Positions 44,217 through 52,349 of a stretch of 64,000 nt of DNA are shown piece after piece. The notes below the pieces were generated by a model. That model did not search any database, was not told the origin of the DNA, and saw only the letters and a program-made list of their open reading frames with translations. The position numbers and the translations under genes were made by a program. Source of the DNA: JBAXQQ01 sp037131695 (GTDB lineage Bacteria > Armatimonadota > Hebobacteria > CAIYQO01). Position 1 is the first letter of the stretch. Each line of letters opens with the position of its first letter. Where the stretch lies: NCBI GenBank assembly GCA_964638715.1, contig CAZWZF010000007.1:1-64000 (forward strand). Direction: 5' to 3'.

Positions 44217-45525
44217 TTCTCCATTTTTTGTTGATTTAATTACCTATCCAACTGATAAACTGCCGGTTATTGAACCGACTGCCGTTATTGTGCCGGATCC
44301 TGCATTTGTCGGCGCATGGACGATAGCCAGCGATGTTAATGGCGATGGACAGGTGGAACTGGTAATGGCGCGGCTGTGGGAAAAGGATGATGTTCATGCC
44401 ACTGCGACGGTCAGCGTATGCCGGCTGGATGGTACGGTATTATGGACATGGGGCAACCCGGGTGACGGTGTTGCCGCGCTGCATAGTGACGCAGCGTGCC
44501 AGATATACGATTGGGACCGGGACGGCAGGCAGGAAGTGGTGATTGTCACCCATACAGATGTGATTATGCTTGACGGCGCCACCGGTGCCGAAAAATTCCG
44601 CTTCTCTACTCCCGGACATGACGCCGCCGACTGTATTGTTTTCGCGCATTTAAGCAATGGCGATGGTGCCGACATCATTATCAAAAATCGCTACCACAAA
44701 ATGTGGGCTTACAACTGGCAGGGAAAACAGCTTTGGGAAATAGATAGTCCCGCCGGCATGAAAACCGCCCATCAGCCATATATTCTTAATATTGATAACG
44801 ACGGATATGATGAAATAATTGCCGGTTATGCTTTGCTGAACCATAAAGGCAAAATTGTCTGGTCGCTGAATAGCGACGCATTGAAAATCGGGCAGGGACA
44901 TCTGGATTGCGCGCGGATTCTGCAGCGAAACGGCGACCCGGAAGACTGGCGATTATTATTCACCTGCTGCAGCGATGACGCCTTGCTGTGCCTGGATGGC
45001 AACGGCGAATTAGTATGGGAACATCGCGGCTTGCATTTTGAATCCATCAACATAGGACATTTTATTCCCGGTGATGATTCTAAGCAAATAGTTGTTGATA
45101 TTGACCACCGCACCCCCGGCAAAAGTCCGCAGCAAATTTTCAATGAAAAAGGAAAACTGCTGGGTGAAATAAACAGCATTTATGGCAGAATTCATCCGCT
45201 GATAAAATGGGACGATTTGTCGACTGATCAAATCGTCGCCTGCGAGGATAGACTGCTGGTATCAGGCGCAACCGGCGAACCGCTGGCGCGCCTTGTCACC
45301 CCAATACCGGAAGGTGTAAAATTCGAGCAGCAAGAACGAGCACTGGAACATATCAACCGCGGCGCGTTTCACCTGCTTGGCCATACCGGCAACATTTTTG
45401 GCAACAGCAGGCAAGACCTGATGCTAAATACCAACCCCGGCGGGGTGATCTGGCTATATGAAAATCCCGGGAAAACATCACAGGAATTGCCTTTAGGCAT
45501 CGGGGAGAATGTGACGCTATATTAA
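44209..45525 (+). CDS. FG-GAP/VCBS-type propeller protein
   Basis: The 438 residues contain repeated calcium-loop motifs: DVNGDGQVELVMARL, DWDRDGRQEVVIVTH and NIDNDGYDEIIAGYAL, each ending a blade of a beta-propeller. Other blades (GAEKFRFSTPGHDAADCI, KQLWEIDSP) are also typical. The arrangement resembles rhamnogalacturonan lyase PL11-type propellers, but I cannot show the catalytic residues. No signal peptide. The start at 44209 follows a gggag site inside the preceding gene and overlaps its end. It ends the second pectin block. Confidence 0.65.
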   Translation: MNNSPFFVDLITYPTDKLPVIEPTAVIVPDPAFVGAWTIASDVNGDGQVELVMARLWEKDDVHATATVSVCRLDGTVLWTWGNPGDGVAALHSDAACQIYDWDRDGRQEVVIVTHTDVIMLDGATGAEKFRFSTPGHDAADCIVFAHLSNGDGADIIIKNRYHKMWAYNWQGKQLWEIDSPAGMKTAHQPYILNIDNDGYDEIIAGYALLNHKGKIVWSLNSDALKIGQGHLDCARILQRNGDPEDWRLLFTCCSDDALLCLDGNGELVWEHRGLHFESINIGHFIPGDDSKQIVVDIDHRTPGKSPQQIFNEKGKLLGEINSIYGRIHPLIKWDDLSTDQIVACEDRLLVSGATGEPLARLVTPIPEGVKFEQQERALEHINRGAFHLLGHTGNIFGNSRQDLMLNTNPGGVIWLYENPGKTSQELPLGIGENVTLY

Positions 45526-45534
45526 AAATCCAAT

Positions 45535-45775
45535 CGGGTACAGGCAATTATTCGGACTGCCACTGCCATTAAAAATAGGTCTAAATTTTCCGAATAAAAC
45601 CCAGTTCCCTTATCCTGCCGAACTTTTTTATAATTACCGGTACTTAATTAAAAACGTTTTTATTTTAGCATCCGGCATATCAAGCAATATTTGTATAAAG
45701 CAGGGGACTGGCTCGAATATCATAATTATTGATTGCTTTCTTTTACAGAAAACCGATATTCGCTGCCTGTACCCG
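45535..45775. mobile_element. MITE-like element with cgggtacaggca terminal repeats
   Basis: The 12-bp ends cgggtacaggca (45535) and tgcctgtacccg (45764-45775) are exact inverted repeats. Further inwards the two halves also pair imperfectly (for example cccagttccctt against ggggactgg). No open frame is present. It fills the gap between the pectin and Wood-Ljungdahl blocks. Confidence 0.65.
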
Positions 45776-45811
45776 GTAGTATCTAATTAGCATACTTTGG
45801 GAGAAACTGAC

Positions 45812-46945
45812 ATGCTTTCTCGTCGTGATAGACTAATGGCCACATTGCGTGGCGAAGCGGTAGACAGACCTGCAGTCTCATTTTATGAGCTTAACGGTTT
45901 GGATGAAAATCCTGCTGATGACAATTCGTTTAATATCTATTCGCATCCATCATGGCAGCCGCTATTACAGCTTACCCGTGAAAAAACTGACCGCATTATT
46001 ATGCGCGGGGTGCCATTTCTCGATGCCCCAGCCGACCCGATGGTGGGGATATCGAAAACTGAAACAGCGATTCGCGATGGCAACCGTTACACCACCTTCA
46101 CCATTGATGCCGGATTCCACAAATTCACCAGTCGCAGCATGCAGGAACCGGATGTTAATACTGTTTGGACATTGGAACATCTGCTGAAAGATGAGGAAGA
46201 CCTGAAGGCTTATCTTAAACTGCCGATGCCGCAATTTGGCGGAATACCGAATATCGAAACAGTGCTGAGTACCGAGGAAAAGCTGGGTGACACTGGCATA
46301 GTAATGATAGACACCCCAGACCCGCTGTGTATTGCCGCGTCGATGTTTGAAATGGGTGAATATACCGTGCTGGCGATGACTGAACCGGAACTATTCCGCA
46401 AACTCCTCGACCGTTTTGCGGCGATTTTATACCCGCGAATTGAAGCAGTGGCGAAGGCGCTGCCCGGTAGGCTATGGCGGGTATTTGGCCCCGAATACGC
46501 ATCGCCGCCATATCTACCGCCGCGATTATTCCACGAATATGTGGTGGGTTATGACAAACCGATAGTAGATTCCATCCAGAAATACGGCGGTTTCGCCCGC
46601 CTGCATTCCCACGGTAAACTGCATGACATCCTTGACCACATCGCCGCTACAGGCGCATCCGGTCTTGACCCAATAGAACCGCCGCCGCAAGGTGATGTGA
46701 CCCTGAAATATGTAAAAGAAAGAGTAGGTGAACAGATGGTGCTGTTTGGCAACCTGGAAATCAGCGATATCGAAAACCTGCCCACCGACCAATTCGCCGA
46801 AAAAGTAAAAACTGCCATCAGCGAAGGCACCAGCGGAAAAGGCCGCGGTTTCGTACTGATGCCCAGTGCCTGCCCCTACGGCAGAATATTATCGCCGTTA
46901 ACGATGAGAAATTATGAAAAAATGATTGAGATAATTGAAAATTAA
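45812..46945 (+). CDS. UroD/MtaA-family methyltransferase-like protein
   Basis: A 377-residue TIM-barrel protein of the uroporphyrinogen decarboxylase superfamily: SRRDRLMATLRGEAVDRPAVSFYELNG at the start, KYGGFARLHSHGKLHDILDHIAATGASGLDPIEPPPQGDV with the zinc-site His and the usual GQD-like loop, and a terminal ACPYGRILSPLTMRNYEKMI. In MtaA/MtbA members a zinc centre activates a thiol or methyl acceptor. It stands just upstream of the Wood-Ljungdahl genes, separated by a mobile element, and may feed methyl groups to the corrinoid protein. The ATG at 45812 follows gggagaaa. Confidence 0.75.
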   Translation: MLSRRDRLMATLRGEAVDRPAVSFYELNGLDENPADDNSFNIYSHPSWQPLLQLTREKTDRIIMRGVPFLDAPADPMVGISKTETAIRDGNRYTTFTIDAGFHKFTSRSMQEPDVNTVWTLEHLLKDEEDLKAYLKLPMPQFGGIPNIETVLSTEEKLGDTGIVMIDTPDPLCIAASMFEMGEYTVLAMTEPELFRKLLDRFAAILYPRIEAVAKALPGRLWRVFGPEYASPPYLPPRLFHEYVVGYDKPIVDSIQKYGGFARLHSHGKLHDILDHIAATGASGLDPIEPPPQGDVTLKYVKERVGEQMVLFGNLEISDIENLPTDQFAEKVKTAISEGTSGKGRGFVLMPSACPYGRILSPLTMRNYEKMIEIIEN

Positions 46946-46950
46946 TCAGG

Positions 46951-47182
46951 CTTTTGCAAAACCTATTTTACAAATTTTTAGGCTGTAGATTTGTGGAAGG
47001 CGAAAACCACCCCGACCTTCGGCCACCCCTCCTTGGCAAGGAGGGGAGTTTAAAACAAAGATTTCGATTATTAAAGCAGCCATTATTTTATCAAGAAACT
47101 ATCATAGCTCCCCTCCTTGACAAGGAGGGGGTAGGGGGTGGTTTGATTGATTATATAATTAGCATGGTTTTGCAAAAGACTG
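46951..47182. mobile_element. MITE-like family B element, intact copy
   Basis: The ends cttttgcaaaacc (46953-46965) and ggttttgcaaaag (47165-47177) are inverted repeats. Between them two palindromic cores, cctccttggcaaggagg and cctccttgacaaggagg, face each other, with a spacer of about 70 bp. Partial copies lie at 2396-2860, 6473-6590, 14670-14722, 49314-49356 and 57537-57580. The remaining 47183-47449 stretch is AT-rich with no gene; a ttgaca at 47409 is a possible -35. Confidence 0.75.
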
Positions 47183-47449
47183 TAATAATTACGAATGATG
47201 GGAAACAATAATACTCGAAAATTATTTTTAATTTTTAATTATAAATTTTAATTCATTACCTCCGTGAATCTCCGTGCCTTCTCTGTGAATCTTGTGTAAC
47301 TATAAACGCAAGCACATGCAAACTTGATACCATAATACAACTAACAGCATCAAAGTGCTATAGTTCCTTTTTTTTCCATGATACCTTATGTCAGTATAGT
47401 GCGGTATTTTGACAATTCACTGCTTTTATGCGTTAATAAGGACACAAAA

Positions 47450-48241
47450 ATGGCATTAAAAATAGCAATATCCGGTAAGGGTGGTGTGGGCAAATCTACG
47501 TTGGCGGGAACGCTGGCGCGGCTATTTGCCATTGATGGCAATAAGGTGCTGGCAATTGATGCCGACCCCGACGCAAACCTGGCGTCCGCAGTAGGTCTTA
47601 CCGTTGAAGAACGGCATTTGCTGCACACCATCGCAGAAGAACGCAAATTAATAGAAGAACGCACCGGCGCGAAGGTAAGCGAAGTTGGACAGATATTTTC
47701 GCTGAATCCCGATGTCACCGGAATTGCCGAGAAATATGCCGTGCGCCATGCCGGCGTTGATGTGATAATTATCGGTTCCGCCCAGAAAGCCGGCGGCGGC
47801 TGCGCCTGTCCGGAAAGCGTTTTGCTGAAATCCCTGGTTCGCTACCTGGTATTGAAACGCGATGAAGTGGTAATTCTGGATATGGAAGCCGGTATTGAAC
47901 ACCTGGGACGCGGTACCGCCATGGGCGTCGATATCATGATTGCGGTGGTAGAACCGGGCAAACGCAGCGTAGAAACCGCCCATCGCGTGAAAGAAATGAG
48001 CACTTCGCTGGGAATCAGCAATATCGCTTTCGTTTTAAATAAATCCACTTCACCCGCTGAAGACCTTGAATGGATAGAGTCAGAGTTTGGCAAAGATTCC
48101 GTTCTGGGAGTAATCCCATTCGACTCGCGCATTGCCGGTGCCGACCGCAAAGGCTGCGCATTGATTGACCTTGGCGACGATGAACTGTTAACACCGTTCC
48201 GCGCCATTTACGACAAAATTAACGCACAAAATAAATCTTAA
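47450..48241 (+). CDS. cooC: CooC-type nickel-insertion ATPase (first copy)
   Basis: A 263-residue MinD-superfamily ATPase with the deviant Walker A GKGGVGKSTLAG (residues 8-19) and the switch DADPDANLASAVG. C118-A-C120 in GGGCACPES is the C-x-C pair that binds metal at the dimer interface of CooC. The protein delivers nickel to the C-cluster of CO dehydrogenase. The ATG at 47450 follows aagga; the longer frame is rejected. It starts the Wood-Ljungdahl gene run and is separated by 15 bp from the methionine-synthase-like gene. Confidence 0.9.
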   Translation: MALKIAISGKGGVGKSTLAGTLARLFAIDGNKVLAIDADPDANLASAVGLTVEERHLLHTIAEERKLIEERTGAKVSEVGQIFSLNPDVTGIAEKYAVRHAGVDVIIIGSAQKAGGGCACPESVLLKSLVRYLVLKRDEVVILDMEAGIEHLGRGTAMGVDIMIAVVEPGKRSVETAHRVKEMSTSLGISNIAFVLNKSTSPAEDLEWIESEFGKDSVLGVIPFDSRIAGADRKGCALIDLGDDELLTPFRAIYDKINAQNKS

Positions 48242-48256
48242 CTTGAGGAGTCTACC

Positions 48257-49312
48257 ATGAGTTTAACACCGAAATGTACCGCAACTGCAATTGGCAGTCT
48301 GCCGCATTCAAAACCTGAAGACGCCGTTCGCGTCGTGCTGGAAAATATTCCCGACGCGCCAATCTGGCCGCAATTGCCGGCATTAGGCATGAACGAACAG
48401 ATGGAAATGCAGTACTCTGAAGGTATTCCCCGCGTAGTAATCGACCGCGAAAAAGAGCGCATGTATATTGATACCACCGGTGATTATTATGGTGATCTGG
48501 GTACATTTTACGAGAACTTCATGGCAGAAAATATGGACTTTTTCCAGATTACTCCTGCCTTCTCAAAAGGTTTCTACGCCATGGAATCAGCCTTGCAGGC
48601 ATCCGGCGTAAAACGTCCGTATGTTAAGGTGCAGACCACCGGCCCAATCAGTTTTGGTCTGACCATCGTCGATGAAAACAAACGCGCTATTTATTATAAC
48701 GAAGAATTCGTCGACATCGTAGTGAAAGCATTATCGATGAAATGCCGCTGGCAGATTGAAAGATACAAACAGTTCGCCGATAATGTAATCTGTTTCATCG
48801 ACGAACCGATTCTCTCCGCGTTCGGATCATCCACCTACGTCAGCGTATCTCGCGATGACGTCGTCGCAAAACTGAACGAAGTTGTTGAAGTCGTTCACGG
48901 TGCTGGCGGAATCGCCGGCGTTCATTGCTGCGGCAACACCGAATGGTCCATACTTATTGATGCCGGCGTTGACCTGGTAAACTTCGACGCATTCGACTTT
49001 GGCGATACCGTTGCTCTCTACCCGCAGGCAATGAAAGCTCATTTGGAAGCCGGTAAAGGCCTGGCATGGGGCGTAGTTCCCACCAGCAGTTCCAAGATTC
49101 AAGGCTCAACCGTTGAATCATTAGTTGCGAAATTTGATGCTGGTGTTGACAACCTGGCAAAAGCATCCGGCATTGACCGCGACCAGATTATCAGCCAGGC
49201 AATGATTACCCCGTCATGCGGAACAGGTTCATTGCCAGTAGCAGACGCAGAATTGGTATTCTCAATGTTGGGACAAACCAGCAAAGCGCTGCGACAGAGA
49301 ATGGGATTATAA
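48257..49312 (+). CDS. mesB: Core methionine synthase of the MesB type (MetE C-terminal-like)
   Basis: A 351-residue single barrel related to the catalytic half of MetE, lacking the N-terminal folate-binding half. Zinc ligands appear as H223 and C225 (GVHCCGNTEW) and C321 (TPSCGTGSL); the glutamate ligand is not obvious. ATAIGSLPH and IPDAPIWPQLPALG are typical of MetE-like proteins linked to CO dehydrogenase loci. Such core synthases take the methyl group from a corrinoid protein, and for the MesB family the CoFeSP of this pathway is the predicted donor. So it probably links this locus to methionine synthesis. An excellent gaggag site precedes it. Confidence 0.75.
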   Translation: MSLTPKCTATAIGSLPHSKPEDAVRVVLENIPDAPIWPQLPALGMNEQMEMQYSEGIPRVVIDREKERMYIDTTGDYYGDLGTFYENFMAENMDFFQITPAFSKGFYAMESALQASGVKRPYVKVQTTGPISFGLTIVDENKRAIYYNEEFVDIVVKALSMKCRWQIERYKQFADNVICFIDEPILSAFGSSTYVSVSRDDVVAKLNEVVEVVHGAGGIAGVHCCGNTEWSILIDAGVDLVNFDAFDFGDTVALYPQAMKAHLEAGKGLAWGVVPTSSSKIQGSTVESLVAKFDAGVDNLAKASGIDRDQIISQAMITPSCGTGSLPVADAELVFSMLGQTSKALRQRMGL

Positions 49313-49313
49313 A

Positions 49314-49356
49314 GTCCCACCCCCTGCCCCTCCCCGAATGGAGAGGAGAGTTTTGA
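49314..49356. repeat. Partial core of MITE-like family B
   Basis: The stretch ccaccccctgcccctcccc with a following palindromic gaatggagaggagag resembles the core of family B. It lies between the methionine-synthase-like gene and the second cooC gene. Confidence 0.5.
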
Positions 49357-49529
49357 TTAGTTTTTATTTTTATCTGGACTTTTGCTGTTGGGTGCTATTT
49401 CCTATTAAACATCCGACTAATCCGTCAAATCCGACCGATAAAAAAGCGAAAGTACTGTTAATTTTAATGTAAGATATCTTTCAAATCAGGAACGCCGGGG
49501 ACGGCGTTCCATACAAGAAAAGTAAATAA

Positions 49530-50285
49530 ATGAGCGTAACAATAGCGATAACAGGTAAAGGCGGGGTGGGGAAAACTACTATATCCTCACTTATCATCCA
49601 ATGGTTGGTGAACTCGAAAGAGACACCGGTACTGGCGGTTGATGCCGACTCCAACTCCAACCTTAACGAAGCGTTGGGGGTTGAATACGAAGCAACAGTT
49701 GGCGGTATCCGCGAGAATGCCAAAAAAATCGCCAAGGAACTGACCGGGGTGGCAAAAAATGAATTCCTCGACCTGCGGGTTCAGGAAGCACTGGTGGAAC
49801 AGGACGGGTACGACCTGATAATTATGGGTCGACCGGAAGGGCCGGGTTGCTATTGCTACGCAAATAACGTACTGCGCGATGTAATTCAGCGACTGGCCAG
49901 CAATTACAAGCATCTGGTGATTGATAACGAGGCAGGCCTGGAAAATCTTTCCCGCCGCACTGTAATCGCCGTTGATTACTTAATAATAGTTTCCGACTGT
50001 TCAGTACGCGGTGTCCGCACCGCCGGACGTATCGCGGAACTGGCAAACGAAATGGGAACCCCGGTAAAGCATCGCGGATTGATAATCAACCGCGCCCCCA
50101 ACGGCATATTGCCGGAAGGCGTAAAAGCAGAAGCCGCGGCAACTGGCCTGGAACTACTCGCTATCATACCATTCGATGAAAATGTCGCCGAAATGGACGG
50201 CGGTGGAGAAGCAATCGGCTCTATACCACAAGACTCCCAAGCGAGACAAGTTATTGGCACTTTAATGAGCAGGTTACTTAAGTAA
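49530..50285 (+). CDS. cooC: CooC-type ATPase (second copy)
   Basis: A 251-residue MinD-like ATPase with Walker A GKGGVGKTTISS, the DADSNSNLNEALG motif and the C-x-C pair C107/C109 in GPGCYCYANNV. It differs from the first copy in most positions, so the two are not a recent duplication. One may serve the C-cluster of AcsA and the other the A-cluster of AcsB (as AcsF does), an inference from gene order only. It directly precedes the CO dehydrogenase gene. Confidence 0.85.
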   Translation: MSVTIAITGKGGVGKTTISSLIIQWLVNSKETPVLAVDADSNSNLNEALGVEYEATVGGIRENAKKIAKELTGVAKNEFLDLRVQEALVEQDGYDLIIMGRPEGPGCYCYANNVLRDVIQRLASNYKHLVIDNEAGLENLSRRTVIAVDYLIIVSDCSVRGVRTAGRIAELANEMGTPVKHRGLIINRAPNGILPEGVKAEAAATGLELLAIIPFDENVAEMDGGGEAIGSIPQDSQARQVIGTLMSRLLK

Positions 50286-50396
50286 AAATTCACATGGATG
50301 GGCAGGATAGACAGGATAAATTTAATCCTGTTAATCCTGTCAAAAAAAATTGAGCACTAAATTTACAATTTGTAATTCAAAAGGAGCTAAGCTCTA

Positions 50397-52349
50397 ATGT
50401 CTGAAGAAAAAGTTGAAGTTCCCGTTGGGAACGTTTCGCAGGATTCGGCTACTAATAAAATGGTCGATTTCGCAAAATTAGAAGGTATTGAAACGGTATT
50501 CGACCGTTTTAAAGCTCAGCAGCCGCAATGCAAATTCGGCACTACCGGCGTATGCTGCCGTTTGTGCCACATGGGTCCCTGTCGGATAACCGCCAAGGCG
50601 AAACATGGTATTTGCGGGGCAGATGCTGACACTATAGTTGCCCGCAACCTGTTGCGAGAAATCGCCGCCGGTACCGCAGCCCACTCTGACCATGGTCGGC
50701 ACCTGGTCAAAACACTTCGGATGGTAGCGCGTGGCAAAGGCGGTTCATATAAAATTACCGACCCAATTCGCTTGCGCGAAGTTGCGAAAGCGTTTGAAAT
50801 AGCAGTAGATGACCGCGACGATTTAGCGATTGCTGATGATTTGGCTACCTTCTTTTTCACCCAGTTTGCCTGGGGAGAAGAGCCGAATGCAACCCTGAAA
50901 ATGGCGCCGGAAAAACGCCAGCAGGTATGGGAAAAGCTGGAAATCCAGCCTACCGGCATTGACTCATCAGTTGTTGAGATAATGCACCGCACCACTATGG
51001 GCGTTGACCATAATTATAAACATCTTATCATGGGCGGTCTAAAATGCAGCCTGGCTGACGGCTGGGTTGGCTCCATCATTGCCACCGCCTGTTCCGACAT
51101 ATTATTCGGCACTCCGAAACCGCTGCGCAGTACCGTTAACCTTGGCGTTATCAAGGCTGACAAGGTGAACATCATCGTTCACGGTCACGAACCGACATTA
51201 TCAGAAATGCTGGCAGTCGCATCGATGGATGAAGAGTTAATCGCTTACGCAAAAGAAAAAGGCGCGACCGGTATTAATATTGCTGGTATCTGCTGTACCG
51301 CTAACGAAGTTCTGATGCGCCATGGTCTGCCCATCGCCGGCAACTTCCTGCAGCAGGAACTCGCCATTGTAACCGGTGCCGTCGAAGTAATGGTTGTTGA
51401 CGTTCAATGCGTGATGCCTTCATTGGCTGAAGTGATGAAGTGCTACCACACCAGACTCATCAGCACTTCCGAAATCGCACAGACCTTCAATGCCGAACAG
51501 ATTACATTTGACGCAAAAGAAGGTTACCAGCACGCCTGCCATATCATCCGCGAAGCTATCGATAACTTCGCAATGCGCGATAAGAGCCGGGTGCATATCC
51601 CCAGCGAATCAATGGACCTGGTTGCCGGTTTCTCCAACGAAACGATTTTCAATATGCTGGGCGGACGATTCCGCAGCACTTTCCGCCCGTTGAATGACGC
51701 CATTATCGACGGCCGCATCCGCGGCGTTGTCGGTATCGTTGGCTGCAACAATCCGAAGAGCAGCGCCGATGAAGCGCACATTAAACTGACCCACGAATTG
51801 ATAAAAAATAATATTCTGGTGTTGCAAACCGGTTGCGCCGCTATTGCTTGTGCAAAGGCCGGATTGTTGGTTCCCGAAGCAGCAATTGAGTTCGCCGGCG
51901 ACACCCTGCGCGAAGTTTGCGAAGCTGTCGGCATTCCGCCGGTACTCCACATGGGATCATGCGTAGACAATAGCCGCATCCTGCTGGCAGCAACTAACGT
52001 TCTGCTGGAAGGCGGTCTTGGAACTGACCTTTGCGACTTGCCGGTAGCTGGCGCGGCACCGGAATGGATGAGCGAAAAAGCTATTGCAATCGGTCACTAT
52101 TTCGTCGCCAGCGGCGTTCACGTAGTACTGGGACATCCGCTGTATATCGATGGCAGCGAGAATGTAACTAAATTATTGTATAACGATATGGAAGAGATTA
52201 CCGGCGGCAAGTTCACCTATGAACCGGATCCGATAAAAGCTGCCCAGATTATCATTGACCACATCGAAGGCAAGCGCGACGCGCTGGGCATTAACGCGAA
52301 GAAAGAAAGAAAACTGTACGATATGAAAGAGCGGAGGGAATTACAATGA
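50397..52349 (+). CDS. acsA: Ni-CO dehydrogenase catalytic subunit
   Basis: A 650-residue CooS/AcsA protein. Cysteines for the D-cluster (C45, C53) and B-cluster (C54, C57, C62, C73) lie at the N-terminus in the order seen in CooS. The six C-cluster ligands can be placed: His in VHGHEPTLSE and Cys in GICCTANE, DVQCVMP, VGCNNPK, QTGCAAI and MGSCVDN. It oxidises CO or reduces CO2, passing CO to AcsB through a channel when in the ACS complex. A good aaggag site marks the start. The stop overlaps the acsB-acsD start by 4 bp. Confidence 0.95.
   Translation: MSEEKVEVPVGNVSQDSATNKMVDFAKLEGIETVFDRFKAQQPQCKFGTTGVCCRLCHMGPCRITAKAKHGICGADADTIVARNLLREIAAGTAAHSDHGRHLVKTLRMVARGKGGSYKITDPIRLREVAKAFEIAVDDRDDLAIADDLATFFFTQFAWGEEPNATLKMAPEKRQQVWEKLEIQPTGIDSSVVEIMHRTTMGVDHNYKHLIMGGLKCSLADGWVGSIIATACSDILFGTPKPLRSTVNLGVIKADKVNIIVHGHEPTLSEMLAVASMDEELIAYAKEKGATGINIAGICCTANEVLMRHGLPIAGNFLQQELAIVTGAVEVMVVDVQCVMPSLAEVMKCYHTRLISTSEIAQTFNAEQITFDAKEGYQHACHIIREAIDNFAMRDKSRVHIPSESMDLVAGFSNETIFNMLGGRFRSTFRPLNDAIIDGRIRGVVGIVGCNNPKSSADEAHIKLTHELIKNNILVLQTGCAAIACAKAGLLVPEAAIEFAGDTLREVCEAVGIPPVLHMGSCVDNSRILLAATNVLLEGGLGTDLCDLPVAGAAPEWMSEKAIAIGHYFVASGVHVVLGHPLYIDGSENVTKLLYNDMEEITGGKFTYEPDPIKAAQIIIDHIEGKRDALGINAKKERKLYDMKERRELQ

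Noticed and set aside
47409..47439. Promoter ttgaca/taataa in front of cooC
   Set aside because: The -10 would overlap the ribosome site aagga, leaving almost no leader, so I did not list it as a firm promoter.
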